Shown: positions 24,341 to 37,536, counted from the first letter of the stretch. The stretch is 64,000 bases of DNA from Sycobia sp. Sy_11 (GCA_018907035.1 JACCIC010000093.1:1430001-1494000), one strand, 5' to 3'. A program made the numbers and translations. Notes: generated from the sequence alone by a model not told the origin.

Positions 24341-24429
24341 TTTGCAATCTTAAGTATTGACAGCCAGGTACAAGACAATTGGCATGGTATATCATGCATT
24401 TTGCTGCGCAATATATATACATACATACC

Positions 24430-24431
<2 letters not shown>

Positions 24432-24482
<51 letters not shown>
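24432..24482. repeat. (TA)n microsatellite, about 50 bp
   Basis: Uninterrupted AT dinucleotides. Confidence 0.95.
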
Positions 24483-24491
<9 letters not shown>

Positions 24492-24771
24492 TAAAACATT
24501 CTTTTTTGTATTTAATAATTAATTTATTAAAATACGTAAATAATATAATGTAATAGAGAAGAATATAATAGATAGATATAATATAATGTATTGTAATATA
24601 ATATACATATATCATTTAAACTAATTTTCAATCAAGGATAAATATATGATATAAAAATGTCGCTGGCTCCCGGACCATGTGTAGTGAGCATGAAGAGAGG
24701 GAAAAGTTAAATCTCTACTTCCCTATTCATGATTCTCTTCTTCCCCATCCAGGCTTTGCGAGCAGGTATGA

Positions 24772-25154
24772 AGGGTAGAGAGAAGTGGAAACTCCTTTCG
24801 CTTTACATGGGAAAAGCTTTATTAAAAATTAGCTGGAGATTGTAGTTCAGATTTATCCGGCAGATGTCGCTGCTTTGAAAATCCCTCGACGGTTCTGCGT
24901 GCAACAGAAAGAGAAAGTCCAAAACGAGTAAAGGGAAGAAAAAAAACAGAAGTAGAAGAGCAAACATTTAACTTTTCCCTCTCTCCAAGCTCACTCATAC
25001 ACCCAGTCATTTTTCTTCAAATATACGCATTTGAACGAGCAACCTTACAGGGTGTCGCCACCTTGCGACCAATTCTGTCCCGAAGTCCTGCCGTGTAATT
25101 TGATACGATTTTAGCGGAGTTTCCATAGGAGTTTCCACTCCTTCTTTCTACCCT
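24772..25154. mobile_element. MITE, 383 bp, fullest copy of the family in the window
   Basis: The left end agggtagagagaagtggaaa is answered by the right end tttccactccttctttctac plus 'cct'. The interior carries the landmarks shared by the other copies: 'ttagctggaga', 'gttctgcgtgcaacaga', 'tcttcaaatatacgcattt', 'ttctgtcccgaagtcctgcc' and 'gatacgattttagcggag'. It is flanked by partial copies at 24680-24720 and 25158-25235, so copies have inserted into one another. No coding capacity is seen. Confidence 0.8.
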
Positions 25155-25157
25155 CCA

Positions 25158-25235
25158 TAGAGTGGAAACTCCGTTTGCTTTACATGTTTACATGGGAAAA
25201 GCTTATCTAAAATTCGTCGGAGATGGTAGTAAGTC
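25158..25235. mobile_element. 5' fragment of the same MITE family
   Basis: Starts agagtggaaactccgtttgc and continues into 'gggaaaagcttatctaaaat' and 'cggagatggtag', the left end of the family, then breaks off. It abuts the right end of the 383-bp copy. Confidence 0.65.
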
Positions 25236-25366
25236 TATGGTTTTGGCAGATTTTGATTTTAAATGCGATTGCAGATTACACCGCTAGGTGGGAGAATTTT
25301 GCTAGCCATTACCCATAGCGAATTGTTACCGCACTGATAGCTGCTGATAGGGAGTAAACCCCGTAT

Positions 25367-25368
<2 letters not shown>

Positions 25369-25427
<59 letters not shown>
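25369..25427. repeat. (TA)n microsatellite, about 59 bp
   Basis: Uninterrupted AT dinucleotides, about 230 bp upstream of the cereblon start codon. Confidence 0.95.
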
Positions 25428-25429
<2 letters not shown>

Positions 25430-25657
25430 ATAAAATAAAAAATATAGAAATAATAATGAATACTTAATTTTTTATATAATAATTGTAGAATTTTATTTCG
25501 TATGTATTAAATAAACTTAATTTTATTTATTTTTTCTAATTTTATAAAAAAAATGTAATTATTTTTTGATTTAAGTAAAAATATTGTTTCCTTATAAAGT
25601 ATTTAGTTTATCCTCAAAATTGTATGAAAATATTAAATAAAAAGTGGTGATCAGAAA

Positions 25658-27610
25658 ATGGAAGAAGAACCAAACATATATGAAAATGATAATCGGTCAG
25701 CAAATTCCGATGGTGCAGGTTTACTAAATTCAATTTAATGTATAAATAAATTATATATAATAATGAAATTTTTATTATGTAGAAACTGCCAGGGAAGATA
25801 ATTTAAATATTATTGAAAATATGGATGCAAGTGAGAATATAAATACTAATGAAAGTAATGAAGCATTGCCAGTATCACAAACTCATGAATTTGATTTAAA
25901 TTTACCTACATCACATTCTGTAAATTATTATGTTTAATATAATAATAAAAATTTTTAAAAAATAAAAGTATATTTTACTAATGAAAATTTGTTTCTTCAA
26001 GTACTTGGGATCAAATTTAGAAGAACTAAGAGGGCGAACAATACTTGATGATGGTATATATATGAACCTTCCATTACTTATAAAACAGTCTTTAGTATTA
26101 TTTCCTGGACAAACACTACCAATGGCAGAATTTGGTACAAATGTCATAGATATGTTTGCAAAGTGTATACAAAAGGACCGTACATTTGGTGTTGTTTGTC
26201 TACAAAAAGATAAATTAGAAGTGATAGGTACAACTGCTGAAATATATGAATACCGACAAGGTAGCCCTTATGAAGGATTTTGTATAAAAGCTAAAGGAAG
26301 ACAACGGTTTCAAATCTTAAGAATGATACAGGTATATTTATGATTTTTCATTTATAGTTCTCTTTTGGTTAACACTTGTTTAAGAATATAGATAGATATT
26401 AGACTTATTTGATTTCTTATGATTTTTTAACTATATTCTTTACACAGTAAAATATTTTTCAATATAAACTTTTACATATGTTGAAATTTTTAAAAAATTA
26501 TCTTTTTAAAGGACAATAGTAAAATATCAGCAAATGTGAAAATACTACCAGAAATAACTCTTACACCTCCATTTTTTGAACAAAGATTATCATCCTTAGA
26601 TTATCAAAGGATAACATCTGATAAAGAAAAAGAACAAACAAAAAAAAATAAGATAGAGAGGTTTGAAGCTACAATGACTACTTGGCCTTCTTGGGTTTAT
26701 AGACAATATGATCCTTATAGATTAGCATTTCAAATTCATCAACATCTCCAATTCATTGAAACAAGTAAAAAATGTTCTTTTTAATTGCAAGTTTTTCTTC
26801 TATATGTAATACATAATTTTAAAACTTAGGAGGAAGTTGTATACCAACAGAACCTACAGATTTATCTTTCTGGGTTGCTCAAAATTTACCATTGAATGAT
26901 AATGAAAGGATTATGCTTTTAAAATATAATTGTGCCATTTCTAGATTGCAATGGGAATTAAAATATTTATCAAAAGTATATACAGAACAAGTAACTTAAT
27001 TGTTAAAGTTTAAATAGCTTTTTATTTATCTTCAAATTGATTTTAAGGATCGAATTCTGGTGTGCAACAATTGTGAAAAACGTATTGGAAAACAATCAGA
27101 CATTTTCCCAATGAGTATAGAAGGTCCGCAAAGTAAATTTTGTAATGCAGCTGGCTATGTTCATGATACTGTTACATTATATCAAACTGATAATCTTCAT
27201 CTTAGTGAATTACCTCCTTCATCACATTTCAGTTGGTTTCCTGGGTAATAACAATTATATAACGTAGTCTAAAAATATATATTATTTTTTAAATAATCAA
27301 TAAAGTAAATATTGATTATTTATAATTCATTAACTGCAGAAAAATCTTGTATTTGTAACAAAATTTTGAAAATATTTTAAGATATGCATGGACTACAGCA
27401 GCATGCAAAGGATGCTATAGGCACATGGGTTGGTATTTTACAGCTGAGACAAACAAAAGCTTAAAACCTTCAGCTTTTTGGGGTCTAACACGAAGTGGTT
27501 TGAAATCTAAAAAAATTTCAAAAAATGCAAGACAATTAAGTTATTCAAGTGATGATCAAAGTCAGAGTGATTTTGAAGAGAATTACCGAAATAGTTCTGC
27601 AGCTAATTAA
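25658..27610 (+). CDS. CRBN: Cereblon, substrate receptor of the CRL4 ubiquitin ligase, 7 exons
   Basis: Exons 25658-25718, 25783-25919, 26002-26331, 26512-26764, 26830-26975, 27048-27244 and 27382-27610 join in frame to 450 residues (human is 442). Cereblon binds DDB1 through its LON-like domain, here from about residue 67 with '[13 protein letters not shown]' and '[10 protein letters not shown]'. It recruits substrates through the C-terminal CULT domain, from about residue 310. Zinc ligands are C315, C318, C383 and C386. The three tryptophans that form the imide-binding cage are W372, W378 and W392, with the human spacing (6 and 14). The acidic, Asn-rich N-terminus matches the variable region of the family. 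The start is the first ATG of the frame. Drosophila calls the orthologue ohgata. Introns are 64-180 bp. A stop follows a Ser-rich tail. Confidence 0.95.
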
Positions 27611-27716
27611 ATAATGTATTAATTCAAAAGTGATTATTATCTTTAACAAATCTATTCTTATTTATATTACTTACCAAACATAATCTTGCTGTGAAGTTAT
27701 TCATGTAAATTTTTTT

Positions 27717-27722
27717 AATAAA
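27717..27722 (+). promoter_or_regulatory. Candidate polyadenylation signal for CRBN
   Basis: AATAAA 107 bp after the cereblon stop codon, preceded by a T-run. Confidence 0.55.
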
Positions 27723-29966
27723 AATATGTTATTAATTCATATAACAAAAATTAAATGTTTAAATAAAAATCAGTTTCAAGAATAAAAGGTTAAAAATACA
27801 TAAAGATTATTAATATTTTTTAATATTTCATTTCGTGTTTATATATGTATATATCTATATATGTACACACACGCGCATACATACATATGTATGTATGTAT
27901 GTATATATCGAATATCTTAAATCAATTGTTTCTATAATATAATCATATGTTCATTATGTACTTTAATTATTTCGACTCTTTCCACATGTATATATCATAC
28001 TTTCTTAATCATGCTCACATTAATTGATTTTTGTACTCCATGCACAAATATTCAATTCTTGTTGGATTAATCAATTGAAACATTTCGCACTTTAGATAGA
28101 GATTTCAGATAAAAGTTGCATGTAGAATTATCATAAATTCTAATGCATAAATCCCTTACAGTCATCCAGTATTTTTCTTTTTTCTGTTTTATTAGTTTTA
28201 AATTCGCGTCAATAAGTGCAATATAGTTTACATGGTTCTCAGTACAGTCCACAGCGTTTATGCTGATTATATCTGTATATAATTTTTAAGTTAGTACTTG
28301 TGAAATATACTCGCAACAAATTACAAACTCACCAAAGACAAAGTTTACATTGCAGAAACCGAGATTTTAAATTTTGTATAGCAAATACAAATCTTATACA
28401 ATAATTAATAAATGAAAAGTTTCTCACTACTTTTAAATTTCCGTAATTTTTTTTATGGTGCAAAATCTATAATTTGAGTTTTCTTTATGAATGAGCGATG
28501 TAAAAAAATGAAATGGAATTTTTATGGATACATGTCCGGTAAGTTGATAGTTATTCATGATGATGTGTTGTTTATATGATATGACTGCTTTTTCTTTATT
28601 CATGTACCGTAATAGCAATTATGGTATGTCTTCAATACTAATATATTTTAAATGTAAGTATGACCATTGGTTTAAATAGCTGAAAAAGTGATGTACCCAA
28701 AAATTCATTAACCAGTCCATTTTTTCCAATTAGGATTGTCTTCATAAATATAATACCAGATGAAATATATTTATATAATTAAATAAGTCAGAGGCTCAAA
28801 TGCATTAAACTGGCATTTTTGTTATTTTTTTTGTATTTTAACATTTTACACAGTCAATTATAAACAATCTAATTATTTCACATAATTTTTTTTACCAATT
28901 TTTGATATATTTTAATAATTTTACAATTTTTACAATTTATGCAATTATTCAACTACAAAAAATTAGTTGAATAGTACAAAACAATTTATTTGTTTTATTT
29001 ATTAATTTATCATGAACAATTCAAGAAAAATTGTAATTTATATGTACAAAAAATTATATATGATGCTCAGCATTTTCATCAGAGCCTTCGAACTTTAATT
29101 TGAAAACTCACATACAGATCTTTCAAGAGGAGGTAAATTTAAAATGCTATGGCTCTGGACTTCCTTATTATCATAAGTATGACTGCAGCAAAATACAATT
29201 TGTTTATCATATACATGTATTCCGGTCCCCTTTAATCACCAACTTTGTTAAGGGATAGGAAGATTTTAATTAATGAAATGAACTGAATATATTTAGCTTA
29301 AGAAATGAAATTCTAGTAGCACATCATTTAAATATAAATAATAGATGTATAGATTGAATATTCAATTTCACATCGATCAATTTCAATTGAATAAGCTACT
29401 TAGAATCTGTTCTGAAATTTAAAATCTCAAAAATATATGCATGATTATTACGATAAATGTAAGTGTGAAACAGTAACAGAGTAAAAGTAAAAAGCTATTT
29501 TATCGATTAACTCATATATTCTCTTTTTTCTCAGTAAATATTAAATATTCATTGAATGCGAATAAAATATTACGGAATGGGGATACAGACGTAGACACAA
29601 GTCAGGGAAAACGTACGCTATTGACTTATACTTCTTTTTTTTGCTGTTTCCAGACTTTTATCGTCATTATTTTCTTATATCAAAAAGCTGCACTCTTCGC
29701 CGTGCTAGTACTTCTTCCCATTTATATTCGAAATACCTATATATCTGTAATATAAAAACATTTGAAATTAGTATCAATAAAATTTTATTAAAACTATTGT
29801 CTAAAAAATATATTTTATAAAATATTTAGTTATTCATCTTTTTTAAACAACTGAGAATAATTTATTTGTAATAAATATTTTATAAATAATAGTTTATATA
29901 AACATAGTAAATATACATATGCTGGTGTTCAAATTTTAAGCACAAAATTTTGATTTTCGTTTTTGA

Positions 29967-29972
29967 TTTATT
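29967..29972 (-). promoter_or_regulatory. Candidate polyadenylation signal for CNOT4
   Basis: TTTATT on the + strand is AATAAA on the minus strand, about 70 bp after the CNOT4 stop codon. Confidence 0.5.
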
Positions 29973-30039
29973 TTGTCTATTTTGCTTATATATAAAACCA
30001 TGCATTTCTTTATTAAGTTCATTTAATAGTGAATAACGT

Positions 30040-33000
30040 TTATTGCTCACTCTCGATTTCTGATCCCGCAGAGATGAACTTTGTGTGCGCTTGAACAGCT
30101 GTACTGGTTGATTGGACGTTGAGAGGAACGCTGGGTGTTGGCGCTGCAAAACCTGGCGGCGGTTGCATTGCCCAATGTTGCGCTGGAGGTGCATTTTGCT
30201 CCTAAAAAAACATTTATGACCTTTAGTTAATAAAGTAAAGCTTGAATTATGAAATTTTTTCAATTTTTTAAAAATAATTTTTCTCTAAATATTTGTACGT
30301 CGGACATTACTTTCTGACTTAAGGCTCCTTGATGACTCAAATTCGATTTCTATAAAATGAATTTTTCAGAGTTATTTGAAAACAGTGTTTATCAGTTTTT
30401 CATTGTAATGAAAATTAAGTACAATATGCGTATGTTATCGTAAAATGACTAGCTATCTTGTTAATATTTTAATAAATAAATAAATACATTATGAAAACCA
30501 AAAAAAAACCTTTTCCATCCAAATAATATCAAACATAACAATAGAATGATCACTAACAAGCCAAGCTATGATATTTTTTAACTAAGTAACTAATTAAAAT
30601 AAAATAGAAAAATAAATAAGATTTCAAAATATATATTTCAAGTTGGTTATAATTAGTAGTTGAATGTAGTACTGTTAATTAGTTATTTAATTAAATAATT
30701 TGATATTGTGAAAAGCATTTTAAATTGTGATTGTAAAATTTTTTAGTGTTTATGTGAAACAAACTAAGCTAAGAAAGTAATCGAAAGAATTTTTAATTTA
30801 CTTCCTATATTTTACCCTTATTAAGCAGTCTTATTTTGGAAAAAAAAAGATTTCACTGCGATCAATGACTTCACCTTTAAAAATTGAAACTGGATGTCAA
30901 AAACTGGCCAAATTTTTTATTTGTTCTTCGTCTCAAGAACAATTCAATATCGAAATCGGTCATATTAAAAAAATTCTCTAATTTTTTAAATATTTTAAAG
31001 TGAAAAAGATAAAAATCTGAACTAAGTGAATAGAAAAACGCATTTATGAAAGAATTATATTTGTTTTTTTTTTAAATAATAAATATTTTATATATGAATA
31101 ATACTCTGTATATTTTAAAAATATAATTGTGCTGTGCTTTAATCGAGTTTTGCAACTAATCCATTTATTATAGTTAAAGAGTTTAAATACCGAGAAGCTT
31201 CAGCATAGTAGTTTAAATTTGCTTTAGCATTTGATTCCGTTTGGAAAATACAAAGAATAAACAAGTACCTGTTGGGTATTGTGTGACACATTATGTGAGG
31301 GATGCGCATGAGGGAATTGCCATGTGCTGCTAGTACTCTGGAATGGAAGTAGCCGGGAACTCACTATGGCTGGATCAACGGGATTCAAATCTGAAATGGA
31401 GCCGAAATTGTTCCAACCGCCCTTCTGGTAAAGCGCTTGGTGATGGAACTGTTGCTGCTGCGATTGCTGCTGAGAATTTATTTCACACCAATCTTTTAAG
31501 GTGTATATTGCATCGCTGGCGCACTTACCAACTCCTAATAATAAAATATTTATGTAACAAATTTTTAATATTATGGTATATGGAAAAATTAATTAGCAAA
31601 ATAAAAAAGATAAGTAATCAATAATTACCTTGGGAGCTGAGAAGAGGATTTTGGTTTTGAATAAACGAAGTCTGTTGAGTCTGCTGTCCTCCCGTGAATA
31701 ATACCCCAGATGAATGACTAACAAACGGCAGTATTTTACTACCTGTAGACATAAGTAAGTCTGTAACAGAAACGCCGTTTACATAGGTATCTCCGCGTTT
31801 TATTTCGATATTTACATTAAGTGAAACTTTTACTTGAGCATCTTTGTTTTAACTACTTAATATATTGTTAAAATAAATAAAAACAAACAATTATTAATTT
31901 TCTTTAAGAAATAACATAACATCTTGCCAAACATTTGAAACATTTTTATTATTTAATTATTGCTTTATAAAACAAATTATAGTAAAAGTACATTTTAATT
32001 TCATATTATATACTGTTGATAAATTAATAAACAATACAAATAAAATTTAATTTACTCTTAATGACGAGTTTATTTAGTTTATTTATAACACTTTTTTATA
32101 TAATTATAGATAGATTTCATAATTGAAACATAAGTTTTGTAAACTTTCCAAAACTTATATATAAAGCTCAACGAATAGATATTCATATAAATATTAACCT
32201 GTAAGTGTATTCGCGGTGGGAGCTGGTCGGGGAATACCGAGACCGAAGGAATTCATATGATTTGGAGTTGAACTTGGAAAACCTGGAGGTGGCAATCTAC
32301 TACGCTGTCCGAGTCCTGTAACCGTCACCGACCCTTGCACTGGACTTTGCGCACCGCCATTCTGTTGCAATAACGTCTGTGGCAGCCGAGAAAGTAACGT
32401 ATGTGGTTGCTGAAGTATTTGTAAATTTTGCAGGTGTTGCGCTTGCTGCTGTAGGTGTGCCAAATGTGTGACCTGAAAAAATATGAGTTACAAATATACT
32501 ATATAAAATTTCTTTGTGAACTTATTTATTGATTTATTGAAATTGCATATATCTACTGATTTGTGACCATGTATAATTCTGAACACACTGTAGCTTGAAA
32601 TTATATAAATAAATAATATGCAAATATAAATCCTGAATACATGAACAATGTTATCTACAGGCTAGTTAAATGCAGATTTATAAATTAAATATAAAAGTAA
32701 TATTAAAATTCATAAATAAAATTAAGAAAAATTTTATGCAATTTAAAATAAAATTACTTAAAATTTCTTTGAGAAAAATATATACATTTTTATAAAAATA
32801 ATTTAATTAATAAATATAATTATTATTTTTTATACAAAATATATATTACATTTATGTAATTTTCTAAATACAAATTAAAACAACGAAATACTGTAAAATA
32901 CCTGTGAAAAATGATGCTGGCCAAGACCAACAGATCCTTGCTGATGTTGCACCCTTGTTTGTTCCTCCCTCTCTCTTTGTTGTTGTTGTTGTTGATGCTG

Positions 33001-36000
33001 AAACAATCTTTGCTGCTGAATTTGTATCTCATTTTCCATAAGTTCCGCCAAAGCTTTCTGTGTCTCGTGGAAAGGATCAAAACCCAAATCATCATCTGTT
33101 TTTAAGGCCTCCGAACCTTGCTGTTGGTCTTGATGCTTTTGTAATTCACCCAATGCTGCATGACCATTCTGCTTTAGATAATCACTGTTTTCTTGATTTT
33201 GGTTTGCCTTTACAATGTAAATAATTAAGCATTGCAGAATTTGTACAGTTATTGAGAACAGATATTTAATCAAACTAGTCAATGAAAGTAAGAATAATAT
33301 TTTATTCAAGGAATTTTTAAAGAAATCTAATTTTTCATACATAGCTATTTTATTAAAATTTTAAAAAAAAAATCTGTTAAATTATAATTATATTTTATTT
33401 ACGTCTTTGAGGCACTAAATTTTAATTGTACCTAATGATCAACATTATTTTATTTAATTTTACGTTTCTATAACTATAACATAAATACTTAGTATCAATA
33501 AATATATATTTTTTGTAATAATTTACCTGCATGGCTAACCTCTGCTGAAGAGAGTTTTGTTGAAAGTCTGCCATGAATTTGGAAGCAGGCGTATTAGCAA
33601 GTAAACTAGATGCTAAGTTGTTCGCGGGATTATCCGATATTGTGGAACTGAACTGTCTGGCACTTGTATAGGATTCATCGGTATCAATAACATCTTCAAT
33701 ATTAAAAGATATCCGAGGTGACGGCGATGGACTCGATTTTGGTGACATGTGGAGGGACGATCGTGACAACTCTGTTTGAAATCCAAAAGCAGCCTGCCAA
33801 TCTTCACTCGAGTAGACGGTCGGCAATGAATCTGGAATCGGTGCGATCCCTGGATTTGTCCAATCGATCCCTGTATTCCCTGTAAAGTACAAGTAAATTT
33901 CGAATGAAATTTATTTAGTGTTAAAGATAGATGTTATTTTTTTAGTTAGCATTTAATTTTCGATGTTTTGGAATTAAATATTTATTAATGTAATAGTAAT
34001 GTGTAATTTTTATTTTTAATTGCTCATTACACAAATGAGTTACATATATTCTAAACTTATAAATATAATACTAAGAACATTATGTTAATAAAAGAAACAA
34101 ATAAAAATATTTAACAACAATCAAATTAATTGAAGTATTATTTATTGAAACAACAGTTGTCTTATTTAAATATATCAAGAAAATGTTGATTAACGAAGTT
34201 AATTGTTTTATTTAATATTCAAGTATTTCCTTAAAATATTTTTCATTTGAACTAAAAATGTTAATTTTACAATTTTCATTATTTATAATTATGTAAGTAA
34301 AAAGAATGATTGTTCTCAAAATATAAATATATTTTAAAAATGAATAAATAACTTCTGTAGAAATTGTTCTGAATAAATATTATTTATTTCTTTATTTTAA
34401 TTTATTAGATTCCTTATATTCAGTAACATATGATAAAATTCATGTCGAAAAAATAAAACAAAAATAAATAAAAACACTTATTGCTAGATTCAGAAAAATA
34501 TAAATATTATTAATTAATAGTATAACACTTTAGCTCTCTCAATGCTAACCTGTTTGAGTTGGAGGTGTAGATGTAGCAGTAGTAGGAATTTTCTGGAACG
34601 TATTTGAACTAAAGAAACTGTTATTGTCCGACTGAAAGATAGATCTGTGATTGATTTGCTGGGTCTGACTTCCATTGACACTATTCGTGGAATGTAATCC
34701 TGGTGGTGGTTGCTGACTAATGCCATGTGATGAATTTGTACTAGCTGGTGAAGAACCTATGTAACGATATAAAATACTTTCTACACTACAAGATGCGTTT
34801 GAATCGTTACTGATCACTTCCAAACAATGCCAGAATAAACAGCTGATTGTATATATGACCATTCCGTAATCTCGATTTGAATCGGTGTTGAAACGAAGTG
34901 ATTAACTGAAAAGATTATTCAGACTAACGCTTTTCTTTTTATTAGTACATACTCTTTCTAAAGAAAACTAAATGTTACTGTTTTGTGTTCTCTTTGTTAA
35001 TTTATTTGGTATCTTACCTTAATGAAAGATTGTTAATTATAACGAATGAAAAAAAGAGCAAGACTAACTATTCAGAAATTCTCTTTATTTTGGCATGTAT
35101 AAATATGTCGTATGTTCCATTGCATATCAATTTTAAGCCTTTGGCAAATTTATTTTTAATACAAAATCTCACAATAAACTGAATATTAACAAGTAATAAA
35201 ATACAATACTCGTTGCACTATGAACAAATGTGTTGACAACCTTCTCTATGAGTATCTTCTAATAGATACAATATTAACAAAAAAGAGGAGAAAAGTAAAC
35301 ATTTTCACCCATGAAGCTTTTCATAAGTTAACGAATCAAGAAATTGTTTTTTGTGATTTTTTTTCACAATGTGATGTCATAAATAATAGCACTGCTTGAG
35401 TCACATAAGAGTCAATATTTAAAATATCTACCCCAGCACCAATAGGCAATCAGTGCCAATAGGACTACAATGATACTGAGGAACTCACCTAAAGTAGCTG
35501 TGCTATTAGTCTCTTCACTTGACTCAGCTAAACGATCCACTTGGTGAATTGCACTAGAGTCCTCAGAGCTAGATATTGTACTTGCAGGAGTACCACCCTC
35601 TCTCTGAAGCTCAACATCGTTTTCAGAATGACTTTGATCCCCGTTCTGTATAATGCCATTGATTTTAAGATCTTGTATTTTTTGCATTAATTTCAACGTT
35701 TTATTATTCTGTACGGTTTGCAGTTGTTGAGGCGGCTGATCCGCCTTTAATCTACCACCACTTGGTTTTTGCACCATCACTTCACCACTCATTACCGTTA
35801 AGTCGGCCCCGGAATTCGTAATTTCTTTTTGACCATTTATTTGTGGCTGAGTAGTATTGTTGACATGCATCGCAATGTTGGAGTTTGACTCTGATCGCGA
35901 TGTTGTCCTTGTGTTGCTATGCTTCTCTTTATTTTGTGAATTTTTATGTTTATTGCGCGCTGCCTGGACTTTACTCTCGCTATTACTTTTTCCTCGACGC

Positions 36001-37536
36001 GAGCTAACAGCACTTTCACCTTTGTTGTTATTTTGTTTTTGTGACGTTGATAAAGAATTATTTTGCACAGTGACACCATTGGTACCATTTTCATGATTTG
36101 TAACATTATTCAGCTGCGTGGAAGTTTGAGTGGGTGAAGGTTCTTTACAATTTGACTGAGTTTCTGCAATTTATATACATTTGTTGATATTTTGCAAATA
36201 TGATTACACGTATTTTTACTAACCTTTTGGCTGCCCGGGTTGTAACGATGGCCAAGCTTCTTTAACTTGTGAATTTGATCCATTTTCCCGCGTACCTCCT
36301 CCAGTAACTGGTGGTGACGGTGTTGGTTTCCTGAAATAATAGTTATATAAATTTTAATGAATAGAATTAGGCAAGACACTAATAAAATTAAATAAGATTC
36401 ACAAATTATAATTCTATTTTAGTTTTATTCTCTGTCATGTTAGAATAAGTTAGATATTAACTTACTAATAAAATTGTAGATAAATTAATACTAACCGTTG
36501 TGATGTGTTGTTAGTATGTAAAGATTGCACAAGTTTCCTTTCGTATTCTTGATGTTTCCCTTGATGCATTTCTTCTTTAGTGAATGATGCTTCTTGGTCT
36601 CCAAGGTCATGTAAATACATACAATCAGGCTTTGGACAACTCTGATTACGCATAAAATGCGAACAGTACTTTGTAGTACCTAAAGATGTTTTTATTGTCC
36701 GACCATCGACTACTATATTATTTACTGCTTCTATTGCTCGTAATGCATCTTCTTGACGCTTTAAGAAAAAATATCAAAATTATATTATCAATTGAAACAA
36801 AACATTATTGTATTATTTTAATATTACTTCAATAAATTTATTGTATTATTTATTCATAGATTTCCTCTAATTGATTTGAAAACAAATGTATATTAGAAAA
36901 TAAAGAATACCTGATAAGTAACATAAGCTGATGCACTAGGACCTTGTGAACCTGCATAAGAAGTACTTTGATTTATGACAACTTTATGTATCTTCCCAAA
37001 TTTTCCAAAATACTCGTGCTTCTTTAAAACCTATTAAAATATCAATCATTAAAATCTAACACAATAAAAAATTTATATAACAATTAGATGCATATTGTTT
37101 ACATCAGCATCCGCCAGCCGCATAGGTAAACCAACCACAAAAACAAGATTTTTTTGAACCACTCTTACATTTGCTAGATGTTTACGATTTTCAGTAACAC
37201 GCTGTTTTCGCTGCTGATCCTTTAATCTTTTTTCTGCTTTTAGCCTAAATTATAAATGTAATGTCAAAACATGAAAACATTAGACTTTTTTTTAAATAAT
37301 AGTTACCTGGAGATTTCTTCTTTTGAAAGAGGTTTAAAATCAGCAGGATTTTCAGAATAGGCTTTGCGACATGCTGGACACAAACCATTTTCATCAGTTC
37401 GAATTCTATGCCAGCAAAAGCGGCAAATTTGGTAGCCACAAGTACATGGAAAAAAATTCAAATCATCCACCTCTAATGGTTCCATACATAGCGGACACTC
37501 AACCACTTCATCTCCACTTTGATTCAATACTGACAT
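30040..37536 (-). CDS. CNOT4: CNOT4 RING-type E3 ubiquitin ligase of the CCR4-NOT system, 13 coding exons
   Basis: Exons from 5': 37307-37536, 37103-37244, 36911-37030, 36496-36758, 36224-36330, 35489-36163, 34550-34756, 33527-33879, 32902-33207, 32199-32472, 31629-31742, 31269-31534 and 30040-30201. They join in frame to 1072 residues. CNOT4 is an E3 ligase linked to CCR4-NOT and ribosome quality control. The C4C4 RING has C14, C17, C31, C33, C38, C41, C53 and C56, at the same positions as human. A Lys/Arg-rich helix leads to an RRM (about 109-190, RNP-2 LVFVVGL). A CCCH finger follows (C196, C205, C210, H214). The rest is disordered, rich in Gln, Ser, Pro and Asn, with Gln-rich stretches near exons 9-12, and is much longer than in the human protein. 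The most distal part of the tail (LPFQSTSSTWQF and PPPGF motifs) is read with less certainty than the N-terminus. The 5' UTR continues past 37536 toward an acceptor near 37605. Confidence 0.93.
35412..35488 (-). other. Possible alternative CNOT4 C-terminus by intron retention
   Basis: If the intron after coding exon 6 is retained, the frame continues 25 codons and stops at 35412. It encodes FLSIIVVLLALIAYWCWGR, a hydrophobic stretch of membrane-anchor length at the very end. An AATAAA on the minus strand lies near 35080. The normal donor at 35488/35487 is a strong GTGAGT, so splicing is probably the rule. Confidence 0.25.

Larger units (their letters stand above)
15271..25657. other. 10-kb AT-rich gene desert with foldback repeats and microsatellites
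   Basis: I find no spliced gene on either strand. The open frames present are short and have random AT-rich composition. What can be seen is listed separately: foldbacks at 16735-17215 and 21505-22355, (TA)n tracts, a short GC-balanced island at 24228-24345 and a MITE at 24772-25154. An unannotated long non-coding RNA or enhancer could be present without a visible signature. Confidence 0.6.
27611..30039. other. Intergenic region between convergent CRBN and CNOT4
   Basis: The two genes converge here, so both 3' UTRs lie in this stretch. Simple repeats of TATG type occur at 27839-27910. Short open frames (for example on the minus strand near 28067-28252) have no recognisable homology or splice context. 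Nothing else is supported. Confidence 0.6.

Noticed and set aside
32875..33342. 155-codon minus-strand open frame as a separate gene
   Set aside because: Its middle is CNOT4 exon 9 (32902-33207); the ends are intron read-through past clear GT-AG sites.
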